Origin: Mycobacterium gallinarum
GTDB taxonomy: Bacteria > Actinomycetota > Actinomycetes > Mycobacteriales > Mycobacteriaceae
Assembly: GCF_010726765.1 (NCBI RefSeq)
Contig: NZ_AP022601.1
Coordinates: 5,890,001-5,954,000, forward strand
Length of the DNA stretch: 64,000 nucleotides
Direction: 5' to 3'
Part shown: in pieces, positions 17,862 through 28,552 of the stretch
How positions within the stretch are numbered: the stretch's first letter is position 1
How the letters are laid out: every line of letters begins with the position of its first letter
Program-made: the position numbers and the translations under genes
The notes under the pieces: model-generated
Told to the model about the DNA's origin: nothing
The model's database searches: none
What the model saw: the letters and a program-made list of their open reading frames with translations, nothing else

Positions 17862-18884
17862 GTGAACAGGCGCATTTTGACGTTGCTCGTCGCGCTGGTC
17901 CCGATTGTCGCGTTCGGAATTGTGCTGTCGATGGTGACGGTGCCGTTCGTGTCGCTGGGGCCGGGACCGACGTTCGACACACTCGGTGAGGTCGAGGGCA
18001 AGGAGGTCGTCGACATCGAGGGCACCGAGGTCCACCCGACGTCGGGACACCTGAACATGACCACGGTGTCTCAGCGCGACCAGTTGACTCTCGGTCAGGC
18101 GCTCGCGCTGTGGATGTCGGGCCGAGAACAACTGGTGCCGCGCGACCTGGTGTACCCGCCGGACAAGTCGAAGGACGAGGTCGACGAAGCCAACAACACC
18201 GACTTCCGTCAGTCCGAGGACAGCGCCGAATACGCCGCACTGCTCTACCTGAAGTACCCGATGGCTGTGACGGTCGAATCGGTCACCGAGGACGGTCCGT
18301 CGGCGGGCAAGCTGGAGGACGGCGATGCGATCGACTACGTCAACGGAAAGCCGGTGGCCGACCTCGACGCCTTCCAGGCGCTGATCAAGGACACCAAGCC
18401 GGGCGAGCAGGTGGTCTTGGATTACCGCCGCAAGAACGGTGACCTCGGCGCGGCGACCATCACGTTGGGTAAACACCCGGACAAAGACCAGGGCTACCTC
18501 GGGATCGGGGTGCTCGATGCGCCGTGGGCGCCGTTCACCGTCGAATTCAACCTGGCCAACATCGGCGGGCCGTCCGCGGGTTTGATGTTCAGCCTCGCGG
18601 TCGTCGACAAACTCACCACTGGTGACCTCAACGACGGCAAGTTCGTCGCGGGTACCGGAACCATCACCGGCGATGGCAAGGTGGGCGCGATCGGCGGCAT
18701 CACGCACAAGATGCTGGCCGCCAGGGAGGCGGGCGCCACCATTTTCCTGGTCCCCGCCGAAAACTGCGAGGAAGCCAAGACGGCCCAACAGGATGGACTG
18801 GAACTGGTCAAGGTCGAGAACCTCGATCAGGCCGTCGCCGCGCTCAAGACGCTCTCAGCCGGTGGCGAACGCCCCGCATGCTGA
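17862..18884 (+). CDS. PDZ domain Lon-type serine protease, Rv3194c-like
   Basis: 340 residues from the GTG at 17862 (MNRRILTLLVAL), the start that gives a proper N-terminal membrane anchor (ILTLLVALVPIVAFGIVLS). A PDZ domain (about 125-210, DGPSAGKLEDGDAIDYVNGKP) is followed by a Lon-like catalytic domain: Ser in GGPSAGLMFSLA and Lys in GGITHKMLAA form the Ser-Lys dyad. The active domain should face outside the membrane. Bacillus relatives (YlbL) act in cell division and damage recovery. Confidence 0.92.
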   Translation: MNRRILTLLVALVPIVAFGIVLSMVTVPFVSLGPGPTFDTLGEVEGKEVVDIEGTEVHPTSGHLNMTTVSQRDQLTLGQALALWMSGREQLVPRDLVYPPDKSKDEVDEANNTDFRQSEDSAEYAALLYLKYPMAVTVESVTEDGPSAGKLEDGDAIDYVNGKPVADLDAFQALIKDTKPGEQVVLDYRRKNGDLGAATITLGKHPDKDQGYLGIGVLDAPWAPFTVEFNLANIGGPSAGLMFSLAVVDKLTTGDLNDGKFVAGTGTITGDGKVGAIGGITHKMLAAREAGATIFLVPAENCEEAKTAQQDGLELVKVENLDQAVAALKTLSAGGERPAC

Positions 18885-18965
18885 GCGAACGCCACACCGC
18901 GCATGCGTAGAGTTGGGGCACGTCGGCAAAGACGTGTGGGAACGGTTAGAAACTGGAGTTGACGA

Positions 18966-21900
18966 GTGGGTATGCGGCCAGCGGCAAGAATGCCGAAGCT
19001 GACACGACGTAGCCGGGTCCTCATCGCGATTGCCGCGGTAGTCGTCCTGATCCTGTTGTTCGGGACGCGCCTGATCGATACATACGTCGAGTGGCTGTGG
19101 TACGGCGAGCTCGGATACCGCTCGGTGTTCACGACTCAACTGTTCACCCGCCTTGTGGTGTTCCTGATCGCGGCGGTGCTGATCGGCGCGATCGTGTTCG
19201 CGGGGCTGGCCCTGGCGTATCGCACCCGGCCGGTGTTCGTCCCGACCACCGGCCCCAATGACCCGGTCGCGCGTTATCGCACCGCTGTGATGTCGCGGCT
19301 GCGGCTCGTCGGCATCGGTGTTCCGGCCTTCATCGGCGTCCTCGCGGGCATTGTGGCGCAGAGCTATTGGACCCGCATCCAGCTTTTCCTGCACGGCGGC
19401 AGCTTCGGCATCACCGACCCGCAATTCGGTATGGACCTCGGCTTCTACGCCTTCGATCTGCCGTTCTACCGGCTGGTTTTGAGTTTCCTGTTCGTCGCGA
19501 CGTTCCTCGCGTTCATCGCAAACCTGGTGGGGCACTATCTCTTCGGCGGTATCCGGTTGTCCGGTCGCAGCGGAGCGCTCACCCGCGCGGCGCGCATTCA
19601 GCTGATCACGTTGGTCGGCGTTCTGATGCTGCTCAAGGCCGCCGCGTACTGGCTGGACCGCTATGAACTGTTGAGCCATACCCGCAGCGGCAAGCCATTC
19701 ACCGGCGCGGGCTACACCGACATCAACGCGGTGCTGCCGGCGAAGCTCATCCTGATGGCCATCGCGGTCATCTGCGCGGCGGCCGTCTTTTCGGCGATTG
19801 TGTTGCGTGACTTGCGGATCCCCGCCATCGGCGTGGTCCTGCTGCTGCTGTCGTCGCTGGTGATCGGCGCCGGGTGGCCGTTGGTGGTCGAACAGTTCAG
19901 CGTGAAACCGAACGCGGCGCAGAAGGAAAGCGAATACATCAGTCGAAGTATCGCCGCGACCAGACAGGCGTACGGGCTGACCGACGAGACGGTCACGTAT
20001 CGCGACTACAGCGGAGATGCGCAGACGACGGCTCAGCAGGTGGCCAATGACCGTGCGACGACGTCGAACATCCGGCTGCTCGATCCGACGATCGTCAGCC
20101 CGGCGTTCACGCAGTTCCAACAGGGCAAGAACTTCTACTACTTCCCGGACCATCTGGCGATGGACCGCTACACGGGCCGGGATGGAAATCTGCGTGACTT
20201 CGTCGTCGCCGCCCGCGAACTCAACCCCGACCGGCTGATCGACAACCAGCGCGACTGGATCAACCGGCACACCGTCTACACGCACGGCAACGGCTTCATC
20301 GCCTCGCCGGCCAACACCGTTCGCGGAGTCGCCAACGACCCCAACCAGAACGGTGGGTACCCCGAGTTCCTCGCCAGTGTCGTCGGCGCGAACGGCAGCG
20401 TCGTCTCGCCCGGACCCGCGCCGCTGGATCAGCCGCGAATCTATTTCGGTCCGGTGATCGCCAACACGGCAGCCGATTACGCGATCGTCGGGTTGAACGG
20501 CGGTCCCCGTGAATACGACTACGAGACGAACACCGAGACCAAGAACTACACCTACACCGGCACGGGCGGTGTGCGGATCGGCAACTGGCTGGCGCGCAGC
20601 GTGTTTGCTGCCAAGTACACCCAAGGCGCGTTCCTGCTCAACCGTGACATCGGTGAGAACAGCAAGATCCTGTTCAACCGCGATCCGGCCAAGCGGGTCG
20701 AGGCCGCGGCCCCGTGGCTGACCACCGATACGACCGTGTACCCCGCCATAGTGAACAAGAAGATGGTGTGGATCGTGGACGGCTACACCACGCTCGACAA
20801 CTACCCGTACTCGCAGTTGACGACCCTTTCGAGCGCCACGGCGGACTCCAGCGAGGTGGCCGTCAACCGCCTGCAGGTGGACAAGCAGGTGTCCTACATC
20901 CGTAACTCGGTGAAGGCGACGGTCGACGCATACGACGGCACGGTGACGCTGTATGCGCAGGACGAGTCCGATCCGGTGCTGCAGGCCTGGATGAAGGTGT
21001 TCCCGGGCACCGTCAAGCCCAGGAGCGAGATCAGTCCCGAACTGCAACAGCACCTGCGTTACCCCGAGGATCTGTTCAAGGTTCAGCGCGCGTTGTTGGC
21101 CAAGTACCACGTCGACGATCCCGTGACGTTCTTCTCGACGTCGGATTTCTGGGACGTGCCGCTGGATCCGAACCCCACGGCCAGCAGCTATCAGCCGCCG
21201 TACTACATCGTCGCCAAAAACCTTGCAAGCAACAACAATTCGGCGTCCTTCCAGCTGACCAGCGCGATGAACAGGTTCCGCCGAGACTTCCTGGCGGCCT
21301 ACATCAGCGCCAGTTCGGACCCCGATACATACGGCAAGCTCACCGTGCTGACCATCCCCGGCCAGGTGAACGGACCGAAGCTGGCGTTCAACGCGATCAG
21401 CACCGACACCGCGGTGAGCCAGGATCTCGGTGTCATCGGACGTGACAACCAGAACCGCATCCGGTGGGGCAACCTGCTCACGTTGCCGGTTGCGCAGGGT
21501 GGGTTGCTGTATGTCGCACCCGTATATGCGTCACCGGGCGCCAGCGATGCCGCGTCGTCGTACCCCCGCTTGATCCGGGTGGCGATGATGTACAACGACA
21601 AGGTCGGTTACGGCCCCACGGTGCGCGACGCGCTGACCGAGCTGTTCGGGCCGGGTGCCGACGCCACCGCAACGGGTCCCGCGCCGACGGGTCCGGTGAA
21701 CGGGCAGGCACCGGCCGCGACGCCGGCTCCCGATGGGCAGCCGCCGGCCGCACAGCCGCCGGGCGATCAGCGTCCGCCTGAGGCGCAGGTTCCGGCAGCG
21801 GCCGTGCCGCCGGGTGGTCCCGTGCAGTTGTCGCCGGCCAAAGCCGCAGCGCTGCAAGATATCAACGCCGCGCTGGAGGCCCTGCAGGGCGCCCAGACCG

Positions 21901-21977
21901 GTGGCGACTTCGCGGAGTACGGCGAGGCCCTGCAACGCCTCGACGACGCAGTGAAGAAGTACCAGTCAACTCGCTGA
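18966..21977 (+). CDS. UPF0182 family membrane protein, Rv3193c-like
   Basis: A 1003-residue protein with seven hydrophobic helices in the first 300 residues ([17 protein letters not shown] onward) and a large extracytoplasmic part, ending in a Pro/Ala/Gln-rich linker (about 895-960) and a short helical tail. GTG at 18966 ([12 protein letters not shown]) is taken; the ATG at 18990 is an alternative. UPF0182 is conserved in actinobacteria and has no firm function. It is the last core gene before the tRNA. Confidence 0.92.
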   Translation: MGMRPAARMPKLTRRSRVLIAIAAVVVLILLFGTRLIDTYVEWLWYGELGYRSVFTTQLFTRLVVFLIAAVLIGAIVFAGLALAYRTRPVFVPTTGPNDPVARYRTAVMSRLRLVGIGVPAFIGVLAGIVAQSYWTRIQLFLHGGSFGITDPQFGMDLGFYAFDLPFYRLVLSFLFVATFLAFIANLVGHYLFGGIRLSGRSGALTRAARIQLITLVGVLMLLKAAAYWLDRYELLSHTRSGKPFTGAGYTDINAVLPAKLILMAIAVICAAAVFSAIVLRDLRIPAIGVVLLLLSSLVIGAGWPLVVEQFSVKPNAAQKESEYISRSIAATRQAYGLTDETVTYRDYSGDAQTTAQQVANDRATTSNIRLLDPTIVSPAFTQFQQGKNFYYFPDHLAMDRYTGRDGNLRDFVVAARELNPDRLIDNQRDWINRHTVYTHGNGFIASPANTVRGVANDPNQNGGYPEFLASVVGANGSVVSPGPAPLDQPRIYFGPVIANTAADYAIVGLNGGPREYDYETNTETKNYTYTGTGGVRIGNWLARSVFAAKYTQGAFLLNRDIGENSKILFNRDPAKRVEAAAPWLTTDTTVYPAIVNKKMVWIVDGYTTLDNYPYSQLTTLSSATADSSEVAVNRLQVDKQVSYIRNSVKATVDAYDGTVTLYAQDESDPVLQAWMKVFPGTVKPRSEISPELQQHLRYPEDLFKVQRALLAKYHVDDPVTFFSTSDFWDVPLDPNPTASSYQPPYYIVAKNLASNNNSASFQLTSAMNRFRRDFLAAYISASSDPDTYGKLTVLTIPGQVNGPKLAFNAISTDTAVSQDLGVIGRDNQNRIRWGNLLTLPVAQGGLLYVAPVYASPGASDAASSYPRLIRVAMMYNDKVGYGPTVRDALTELFGPGADATATGPAPTGPVNGQAPAATPAPDGQPPAAQPPGDQRPPEAQVPAAAVPPGGPVQLSPAKAAALQDINAALEALQGAQTGGDFAEYGEALQRLDDAVKKYQSTR

Positions 21978-22028
21978 GCACTCGATTTGGAGGTGTACCC
22001 CGCCTTCGGTAACCTTGCGTTCACCCGT

Positions 22029-22102
22029 CGCGGGGTGGAGCAGCTCGGTAGCTCGCTGGGCTCATAACCCAGAGGTCGCAGGTTCGAATCCTGTCCCCGC
22101 TA
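22029..22102 (+). tRNA. tRNA-Met (CAU), initiator type
   Basis: A 74-nt cloverleaf without encoded CCA. The anticodon loop CTCATAA carries CAT; the T arm is GCAGG-TTCGAAT-CCTGT. Two initiator hallmarks are present: three consecutive G-C pairs beside the anticodon loop (GGG/CCC) and an unpaired first acceptor position (C1 opposite U72). The acceptor pairing of positions 2-7 is perfect. Confidence 0.95.
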
Positions 22103-22106
22103 CTAT
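22091..22106 (+). repeat. Target-site duplication, left copy (within tRNA 3' end)
   Basis: CTGTCCCCGCTACTAT here is repeated at 23394-23408 as CTGTCCCCGTACTAT, differing by one missing C. The copies abut the two ends of the IS. The left copy contains the 3' acceptor strand of the tRNA. Confidence 0.65.
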
Positions 22107-22109
22107 TGT

Positions 22110-22132
22110 GATGTCGCAAGACATCGGAATAG
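22110..22132 (+). repeat. IS left terminal inverted repeat
   Basis: Core CAAGACATCGGAATAG pairs with CTATTCCGATGTCTTG at the right end (23345-23360). Confidence 0.8.
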
Positions 22133-22163
22133 CCGCGGACCTACGTTAGGTCCGCGGTTTTTT
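22133..22163 (+). terminator. Hairpin terminator just inside the IS left end
   Basis: A perfect 11-bp stem CCGCGGACCTA / TAGGTCCGCGG with loop CGT, then six T. It would stop transcription entering from the tRNA side and may now serve as the tRNA terminator. Confidence 0.8.
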
Positions 22164-23322
22164 CCGTTTGGGGCCTTGGGGGCGCCGGTGGGTTGGTAGT
22201 CCCTGGTGGGGTCGAGGGTGAAGGCGCGTAGGACTTTTCCGGTGGCGGCGTTGATGACGGTGATGTGGTGGTCTTGGGCCAGCACGAGGACGCGGGTTCG
22301 GTGGTGGTGGTGGCGGCCGATGCCGATGTGGTGCAGGCGGCCGTTGACGCGCAGGGTGACCGATCCTGCTTGGTCGACGCGGTCGGTGCGTAGGCGGTTG
22401 TGGGTGTCGATTCGTGTTGCTGGGTCGGCTCGTGTAGATGACTGCGGGGGTGGCGCGGTGCGGTAGGGAGCGATGCGGGCGGCGGTGGTCGTACTCGTCG
22501 ATGAACAGCTCGAGTTGGTGTTGCAGTTCGGCGATGGTCGCGGCGCGGGGTTGTCCGGTGAGCCATCGTTTAAGAGTTTGGTGGAAGCGTTCGACTTTCC
22601 CGCAGGTGGTCGGGTGGTTGGGGTGAGTTGATTGGACCACGCCTAGGCGGTGTAGTTCGGCTTCGAATGTGTTGCGTCCGCCTTTGCCGCCGGCGAATCG
22701 GGTGGTGAAGACCATGCCGTTGTCGGTCAGTGTTGATGCTGGAATGCATGAATAGCAGAGGTTTGCGGAACGTATTGCGGACGATGATGCCGGTTACGCG
22801 GCGATGGGCGGTCACGGAGAGCGCGAAGCGAGAGTGGTCGTCGATCCAGCACAGGATCTCTACATGGCTTCGGTGGGCCAGCCACCAGTGGGTGAAGTCG
22901 GCTTGCCAGCGTTCGTTGGGTAGGTCAGCGGCGAAGCGGGTGTAGGACGCTTTGGGGCGTTTCTTGGGCGCGGGGGTGACCAGCCCGGCCGCGCGCAGGT
23001 GCCGAATGATCGACGGGGTCGATACGCGCAGACCGTGGTGATGGTGAAGGTGCCAGGCGATCGTCTCGGGCCCGTTGTCGAGTCCTTTACTTGTCAGCTT
23101 TGCGCGTAGCTCGACGATCAGGTCGATGGTCGTCTGGGGTAATCGGGTGGGACTGGTGTGGGGTCGGCGCGAGCGGGGTTCGAACGCTGCGTCGCCTTCA
23201 CAGCGATAGCGCGCGACCAGTCGGCTGATCCAGCCCTGCGATACTCCGTACTCGCGAGCCACCGCAGATTGGCTGCGACCCTCGACGACGACAGCGGTGA
23301 TGACCAAACGCGCCTCCGACAC
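22146..23322 (-). pseudogene. IS481-family transposase, frameshifted
   Basis: The N-terminal part (start 23322, MSEARLVITAVVVEGRS) has the helix-turn-helix SAVAREYGVSQGWISRLVARY and the first catalytic Asp in ERWQADFTHW. Near 22730-22755 the frame changes: the second Asp and following residues (ASTLTDN then GMVFTTRFAGGKGGRN) and the catalytic Glu in GKVERFHQTLKRWL are in another frame. A third frame holds the usual C-terminus (GKVLRAFTLDPTRDYQPTGAP). At least two frameshifts therefore separate the DDE residues and tail, so the element is probably not mobile by itself. Confidence 0.85.
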
Positions 23323-23344
23323 CAGCTGAAACTGGCCGATTCAC

Positions 23345-23390
23345 CTATTCCGATGTCTTGAGACACCCCGTTCCGATGTCATGAAACACC
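23345..23390 (+). repeat. IS right end: two tandem terminal-repeat motifs
   Basis: TTCCGATGTCTTGAGACACC (inner) is followed three bases later by TTCCGATGTCATGAAACACC (outer). Two transposase-site-like motifs lie in tandem at this end, one at the other. Confidence 0.7.
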
Positions 23391-23393
23391 ACA

Positions 23394-23408
23394 CTGTCCC
23401 CGTACTAT
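23394..23408 (+). repeat. Target-site duplication, right copy
   Basis: CTGTCCCCGTACTAT, the partner of 22091-22106, with one C missing. It directly follows the ACA end of the IS. Confidence 0.65.
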
Positions 23409-23411
23409 GTG

Positions 23412-23451
23412 GAACAGCTCCCGGAGGAATCTCCGGGGGCTGTTCTTCTTT
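23412..23451 (+). terminator. Strong intrinsic terminator, probably the original tRNA terminator
   Basis: A 15-bp stem GAACAGCTCCCGGAG / CTCCGGGGGCTGTTC (one T-G pair), loop GAAT, followed by TTCTTT. It lies just after the right duplication, where the tRNA's own terminator would be expected before the IS inserted. Confidence 0.85.
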
Positions 23452-23859
23452 AAGCATCAGCAGCTGGCGTTGGTGACGAAGAACTTCTCGATCGTCTCCG
23501 GCCGAAGCGCGCCAGTTTCTCGGCTAACTGCGCGCTTGGAACCTTGCCGTCCCTCGTATTGCGCTGCCGTACACCAGCACGTCCTGAAGCCACGGGCAAC
23601 GGCCGAAGTAGGTGGCGGAACTGCAACCCTGCGCTGCGCATGTTCTCGGCCATCGGGCCCACGCAGTGTGTCGTGACCAACCGATCGCGCGCCGCGTCGC
23701 TCACCCGAGAACAGTGCCGAGGCGTACATCACGGCGACGACGATCACAGACGACTTGACCGGTTCGGCCTGCACAGTCACGACAACACCTCCGGAGGCGT
23801 TTGAAGAGGACCAACTCCATCTATGTCAACGCTCGAATCGCTCGTAGTACCGTCCCACC
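23452..23859. other. Region without a supportable gene
   Basis: About 400 bp between the terminator and the alpha/beta hydrolase. Short open frames exist on both strands, but none has a recognisable domain, a ribosome site or composition that sets it apart from noise. It may be decayed sequence at the island edge. Confidence 0.4.
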
Positions 23860-24645
23860 GTGGTTAATCTGGCTTTCGACGACCGTGGCCGCGGGGAGGC
23901 CGTGCTCTTTATTTCAGGCCAAGGCGGTGTTGGCCGCACCTGGGACGTTCATCAGGTGCCCGCCTTCCTCGAGGCTGGCTACCGTGTCATCACCTTCGAC
24001 AACAGGGGAGTCGGCGCGACCTCGAATGCCGAAGCCTTTACGACGGCAGCGATGGTGGCTGACACTGTGGAGCTGATCGAGCGGCTCCAGCTCGCTCCGG
24101 TGCGGCTCGTAGCCGTTTCCATGGGCTCCTACATAGCGCAGGAATTGATGCTCGCCCATCCCGGGCTGGTGAGCCAGGCCGCCTTGATGGCAACCAGGGG
24201 TCGGCATGACCGCGCACGTGAATTCTTCGCTACGGCCGAAAGAGATTTCGCAAACGCAGGTATCCAGCTGCCGCCCAGCTATGAAGCGAAAATACGTCTG
24301 CTCGACGGGTTTTCACCGAAGACCTTGAACGATGACAAGGTCGTCCAGGATTGGATCGACACTTTTACGATGTGGCCCACTGTTTCGACTCCCGGAGTTC
24401 GCGCGCAGTTTGCCATTGAGCCGGTGAACAACCGGCTGTCTGCCTACCGGACGATCACCACGCCAGTCTTGGTCATCGGATTCGCCCATGATCTGGTCAT
24501 GCCCCCTCACCTCGGAGCCGAGGTCGCGGACGCTCTCCCGAACGGACGGTACGTGGAAGTCGGCGATGCGGGCCACCTCGGATTTCTTGAACGGCCGGAC
24601 GCAGTGAACTCGGCAATCCTCGAATTCTTCGCTCAGGAATTCTAA
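23860..24645 (+). CDS. Alpha/beta-fold hydrolase
   Basis: A 261-residue protein starting at GTG 23860 (MVNLAFDDRGRG). The fold is clear from VLFISGQGG, VITFDNRGVGATS, the nucleophile elbow VAVSMGS (Ser87), FAHDLVMPP (acid) and GDAGHLGFLERPD (His). The elbow is AxSMG rather than GxSxG. Related hydrolases occur in mycobacterial lipid and natural-product clusters, so a role in releasing or trimming the acyl product is possible but inferred. It is the first intact gene of the accessory region and lies 540 bp upstream of mmpS on the same strand. Confidence 0.75.
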   Translation: MVNLAFDDRGRGEAVLFISGQGGVGRTWDVHQVPAFLEAGYRVITFDNRGVGATSNAEAFTTAAMVADTVELIERLQLAPVRLVAVSMGSYIAQELMLAHPGLVSQAALMATRGRHDRAREFFATAERDFANAGIQLPPSYEAKIRLLDGFSPKTLNDDKVVQDWIDTFTMWPTVSTPGVRAQFAIEPVNNRLSAYRTITTPVLVIGFAHDLVMPPHLGAEVADALPNGRYVEVGDAGHLGFLERPDAVNSAILEFFAQEF

Positions 24646-25186
24646 GGCCGTGGCACGAGACTCGTTCCGTCAGGCGCATCGGCGCTGCTCGCACGCCGTC
24701 GGCTGAGCGCTGCCATCGCACTTCTGCCGCAACTCCTTCAGGGCCGGCCTCGGTGTCGTCCTACGATCACACCCACCCCAGCAAACCGATTTCGGGGCAA
24801 GTCCATCGAGCGGTCGCGGACCCCGTTGTCTCTTGATTCACGCGAAAAGTTACGGATCTATGTCGGCGTCTAGGCTGCGGCTCGGCGCACCGTATTGGAG
24901 TGCTGTCATACAACTGCCGCCGCAAACGGGCGTCCAGCTTGTTCGAGGAGGTGAAGCTACACCACGACACAGCCGACGCTGGGCCTTTTGAAGGGATTTG
25001 CGGGCGGTGCGAAATGTTCGTACCGTGCTTCAACACAAGCACTATGCATCGATCCCATCTCACGTTGGGAACAAGGTGAGATGAAAAGCTGATGGCATGC
25101 TTTACTCAAGGCGCAGGGTGCGCTCGCCAACGCTCAGCTACGTTCGAGGTCGCTGCATTCTGGCGGGCGCACCGACGTAAGTTGAC
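24646..25186. other. Long intergenic region upstream of mmpS
   Basis: About 540 bp with no supportable gene. It probably contains the promoter and control region of the mmpS-mmpL operon. The only clear structure is the inverted repeat at 25056-25083. Confidence 0.5.
25056..25083 (+). promoter_or_regulatory. Inverted repeat upstream of mmpS, possible operator
   Basis: CATCTCAC (25056-25063), 12-nt spacer, GTGAGATG (25076-25083): a perfect 8-bp dyad about 100 bp before the mmpS start. The form suits a dimeric regulator such as a TetR or MarR type, which control several mmpS/mmpL operons. No regulator gene is nearby. Confidence 0.35.
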
Positions 25187-25669
25187 ATGTGCGAGCGAAA
25201 AGCAAGCCGCCGGTACGGAGATAGGGAGGGTTCGACCATTTTCCGGTTATTGAGGCGGCTGTGGATTCCGCTCCTGGTGCTGGTAGTGCTCGGCGCTGGG
25301 GGCTTCACCGTGTCGCGGTTACATGGCATCTTCGGCTCCGACACTCGCCCGTCGTATGCCGATACGAAGGTCGACGACACCAAGCCGTTCAATCCCAAGC
25401 AGTTGACGTACGAGGTATTCGGGCCGGCGGGTACAGTAGCCAACATCAGCTACTTCGATGAGAACGCTGAACCCACCTTCATCGAGGGAGCAAGTTTGCC
25501 ATGGTCGGTGAAGTTCGATATCACCGAAACCTCAGGCGCGGGAAGCATTCTGGCGCAAGGCAATAGCGATAGCATCGGCTGTCGCATTCTCGTGGACGAC
25601 GAAGTCAAATCCGAGAAGATCACCAACCAGTTCAATGCCTTCACGTCTTGTCTGCTGAAGGCCGCATGA
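25187..25669 (+). CDS. MmpS family membrane accessory protein
   Basis: 160 residues: one transmembrane helix near the N-terminus ([26 protein letters not shown]) and a beta-rich extracytoplasmic domain with [20 protein letters not shown] and a C-terminal [13 protein letters not shown], the MmpS pattern. The ATG at 25187 is taken, but the family normally begins close to RRLWIPLL, so a downstream start (for example TTG 25250) is possible. MmpS proteins work with MmpL transporters in lipid or siderophore export. Its TGA overlaps the first mmpL ATG (ATGA), so the pair is translationally coupled. Confidence 0.92.
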   Translation: MCERKASRRYGDREGSTIFRLLRRLWIPLLVLVVLGAGGFTVSRLHGIFGSDTRPSYADTKVDDTKPFNPKQLTYEVFGPAGTVANISYFDENAEPTFIEGASLPWSVKFDITETSGAGSILAQGNSDSIGCRILVDDEVKSEKITNQFNAFTSCLLKAA

Positions 25670-28542
25670 TCAGGAAGAGCGAAGGACGCACCGGTCGCCC
25701 GCTGATCGCGAGGACGATTTATCGATTTTCTCTGCTCATCATCTTCGTCTGGGTGGCGATAACCGTGGTTTTGACGCTTGGCGTCCCGCCCCTGGAGCAG
25801 GTCGAACGAGACCATGCAGTGGCGCTGAGTCTGGAGGATGCGCCATCGTTCAAAGCGTCACAGCGGATAGCCCAGGCTTTCGACGAAACCTCTTCCGGTG
25901 CGTTGGCCGTGATCGTCTTGGAGGGTGAGCAACCCCTTGCCGACGATGCTCACCGGTATTACGACGAAATCATCCGTCAGTTGAGAGACCGACCGGAGAA
26001 TGTGCAGCACATTCAGGACTTTTGGGGAGATCCGCTCACGGCTGACGCAGCGCAGAGCGCTGATGGCAAAGCTGCGTATGTTCAAGTCAACCTAATCGGC
26101 CAGCCGGGCCAGGCCGAGGGCAATAAGTCGGTCGAAGTCGTGCAAGACATCTTGGCGCGCACTCCCGCACCCCCGGGGGTCAAGGCTTATGTCACAGGTC
26201 CCGCGGCGATCGTCGCCGACATGGGCGAGAGCGGCAACCGAACGGTCATCCTGATCACGGCGGTCAGCCTCACAGTGATTTTCGTGATGCTGCTCCTGGT
26301 CTTTCGTTCTGTCACCACAACAATCGTAATATTGCTGACCGTCGGTATCGAATTGCAGGTTGCACGAGGAATCATTGCGTTTCTCGGAATGCACGGGGTT
26401 GTCGGGCTGACGACATTCGTCGTTAATCTTTTGGTCTCCATCGGGATCGCTGCAGGAACAGATTACGGAATATTCTTTTTTGGGCGGTATAAGGAGGCGC
26501 GGGAAGCGGGCGAGGATCGCGAAAGCGCCTTCTACACCACCTATCTGGGTGTGGCTAAGGTGGTCCTGGCATCTGGTGTCACGATCGCCGGCGCAATTTT
26601 CTGTTTGAGCTTTACCCGTCTGCCCTTCTTCCAACCCCTTGGGGTTCCTGGCGCGTTGGGGATCATCGTCGCGGTTGCGGTTGCCCTTACGTTGGTTCCT
26701 GCCATTTTGGCCGCAGGCAGCCGGTTCGGCTTGTTTGACCCGAAGCGACAAATTCACACACGTAGGTGGCGGCGGATAGGTACAGCGATCGTCCGCTGGC
26801 CCGCACCGATCTTCATCACCACAGCAGCAATCTCGCTGGTCGGGCTATTGACGTTGCCGGGATACATGCCCAGCTACAACGACGTAAAGTCCCTCCCCCA
26901 GGATATCCCCGCCAATCAGGGTTACGCGGCTGCAGCAAGACATTTTCCAGAGTCGCGAATGACGGCGCCCGACTTGCTGATGATCGAGTCCGATCACGAT
27001 ATGCGGAATTCTAGTGACCTGCTGATACTGAATAAAGTCGCCAAGGCTGTATTCGCCGTTCCAGGCATTGCCAACGTGCAGTCGATTACTCGTCCACAGG
27101 GAACCCAGATCGCGCACACGACGATCCCATATATGATGAGTTCCTCGAACGCTGGCCAGCTTCTGGGCTTGCCGTTCCAAAAGGAACGCATGGCAGACAT
27201 GCTCAAGCAAGCCGACGAGATGACCACGACGATCGGCATCATGCAACGTATGTACGGGCTGATGCAACAGATAGTCGGCACAACAACTCGTATGGTCGAA
27301 ACCACACACGAATTGCAAGAGGTCACGAACGAACTGAGAGATAATCTCGCGGACTTCCAGGATTTCTTTCGACCAATTTTCAATTATCTTTACTGGGAGC
27401 CGCACTGCTACAACATACCCATTTGTTGGGCAATCAGATCGGTAGCTGACTCACTGAACGGTATCGACCAGATCACCGTCAAAATGGAGGCGCTGGTCCA
27501 GAATCTCGATCAATTAAATGCGCTTCTACCTCAAATCCTCGTGTCTTTCCCGCAGATGATCGCGACGATGGAAAGCACCCGCACAATGATGCTGACGATG
27601 CACAGCACGATGTCGGGCACCATCAGCGCGATGGAGGAATCGAGCGATAATGCGACTGCAATGGGGAAGGCCTTCGACGCCGCGAAGAACGACGATTCGT
27701 TTTATCTCCCGCCGGAAGTATTCGAGAACGAGGACTTCAAGCGTGTCCTGAAGATCTTCTTGTCCCCGGACGGGAAAGCGGCACGCATGCTGATTGCCCA
27801 AAGGGGCGATCCGGCTACGCCTGAGGGTGTCTCGAAGGTCGAACCGATAATGAATGCCGCGGAAGAAGCACTCAAAGGCACTCCCCTCGAAGACAGCCGT
27901 ATTTACCTCGCCGGCAGCGCGGCGAGCGTAAAAGATATCGTTGACGGCTCCAGATACGATCTTTTGATTGCGGGAGTGTCCGCACTCTGCTTGATTTTCA
28001 TCATCATGCTGATCATCACGCGGAGTTTTGTCGCCGCGCTGGTCATCGTGGGGACCGTGGCCCTTTCTTTAGGTGCGTCCTTCGGATTGTCCGTTCTGGT
28101 CTGGCAATACCTACTCGGCATCCAGTTGCAGTGGATGGTTCTGGCGATGTCGGTGATGGTGCTCCTGGCGGTGGGGTCTGATTACAACCTTCTACTTGTA
28201 TCGCGGATGAAAGAAGAAGTTGCGGCGGGAATAAACACCGGCATCATCCGCGCAATGGGCGGGACAGGCCGGATCGTCACGGCCGCGGGTCTCGTATTCG
28301 CCGCCACCATGGCGTCGATGCTGGTGAGCGACCTGCTGACCTTGGGTCAGCTGGGAGCCACCATTGCCTTGGGTCTGTTGTTTGACACGTTGATCGTGCG
28401 CGCGTTCATGACGCCCTCCATCGCAGCGCTGCTGGGACGCTGGTTCTGGTGGCCGCAACACGTGCGTCCTCGACCCGCGAGTGCACTACTTCGGCCGGTT
28501 GGGCCGCGTCCACTCGTGCGTTCCCTGATGATGAGGGACTAA
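25666..28542 (+). CDS. MmpL family RND lipid transporter (first of pair, MmpL4-like)
   Basis: 958 residues from the ATG at 25666, which overlaps the mmpS stop; a TTG at 25648 is upstream. The RND layout has twelve predicted helices. The proton-relay Asp-Tyr pairs are intact in [12 protein letters not shown] (TM4) and [15 protein letters not shown] (TM10). The second extracytoplasmic loop has a long helical hairpin with a Cys pair ([11 protein letters not shown]), as in MmpL4/5-type proteins. MmpS-MmpL-MmpL operons are typical of glycopeptidolipid export in rapid growers, so it probably moves the glycolipid made by this island. Base composition is visibly more AT-rich than the core block. Confidence 0.93.
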   Translation: MIRKSEGRTGRPLIARTIYRFSLLIIFVWVAITVVLTLGVPPLEQVERDHAVALSLEDAPSFKASQRIAQAFDETSSGALAVIVLEGEQPLADDAHRYYDEIIRQLRDRPENVQHIQDFWGDPLTADAAQSADGKAAYVQVNLIGQPGQAEGNKSVEVVQDILARTPAPPGVKAYVTGPAAIVADMGESGNRTVILITAVSLTVIFVMLLLVFRSVTTTIVILLTVGIELQVARGIIAFLGMHGVVGLTTFVVNLLVSIGIAAGTDYGIFFFGRYKEAREAGEDRESAFYTTYLGVAKVVLASGVTIAGAIFCLSFTRLPFFQPLGVPGALGIIVAVAVALTLVPAILAAGSRFGLFDPKRQIHTRRWRRIGTAIVRWPAPIFITTAAISLVGLLTLPGYMPSYNDVKSLPQDIPANQGYAAAARHFPESRMTAPDLLMIESDHDMRNSSDLLILNKVAKAVFAVPGIANVQSITRPQGTQIAHTTIPYMMSSSNAGQLLGLPFQKERMADMLKQADEMTTTIGIMQRMYGLMQQIVGTTTRMVETTHELQEVTNELRDNLADFQDFFRPIFNYLYWEPHCYNIPICWAIRSVADSLNGIDQITVKMEALVQNLDQLNALLPQILVSFPQMIATMESTRTMMLTMHSTMSGTISAMEESSDNATAMGKAFDAAKNDDSFYLPPEVFENEDFKRVLKIFLSPDGKAARMLIAQRGDPATPEGVSKVEPIMNAAEEALKGTPLEDSRIYLAGSAASVKDIVDGSRYDLLIAGVSALCLIFIIMLIITRSFVAALVIVGTVALSLGASFGLSVLVWQYLLGIQLQWMVLAMSVMVLLAVGSDYNLLLVSRMKEEVAAGINTGIIRAMGGTGRIVTAAGLVFAATMASMLVSDLLTLGQLGATIALGLLFDTLIVRAFMTPSIAALLGRWFWWPQHVRPRPASALLRPVGPRPLVRSLMMRD

Positions 28543-28552
28543 CGAAGTCCGC

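Larger units (their letters stand above)
22107..23393 (-). mobile_element. IS481-family insertion sequence, degenerate
   Basis: An element of about 1.29 kb beginning TGT and ending ACA, typical of IS481. The inner 23-bp terminal repeats (22110-22132 and 23345-23367) match except at two positions. The right end has a second, outer repeat of the same motif (23370-23390, three mismatches in 21). It carries one transposase gene on the minus strand, broken by frameshifts. It is flanked by a 15-16 bp duplication of the tRNA 3' end, so it inserted between the tRNA and a downstream terminator hairpin. Confidence 0.8.

Noticed and set aside
18855..21110. A 751-codon open frame antisense to the UPF0182 gene
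   Set aside because: Repetitive Arg/Asp/His/Gln composition and no recognisable domain; produced by codon bias on the coding strand.
22091..23411. tRNA 3'-end repeat as an integrase att site
   Set aside because: The repeat copies abut the TGT and ACA ends of the IS and no integrase gene is present, so a target-site duplication explains it better; not fully excluded.
23457..23780. A 107-codon minus-strand frame after the IS
   Set aside because: A short hydrophobic start but no family resemblance; the supporting evidence is too thin.
24767..25063. A 98-codon minus-strand frame upstream of mmpS
   Set aside because: No motif or start signal and it runs against the operon direction; probably chance.
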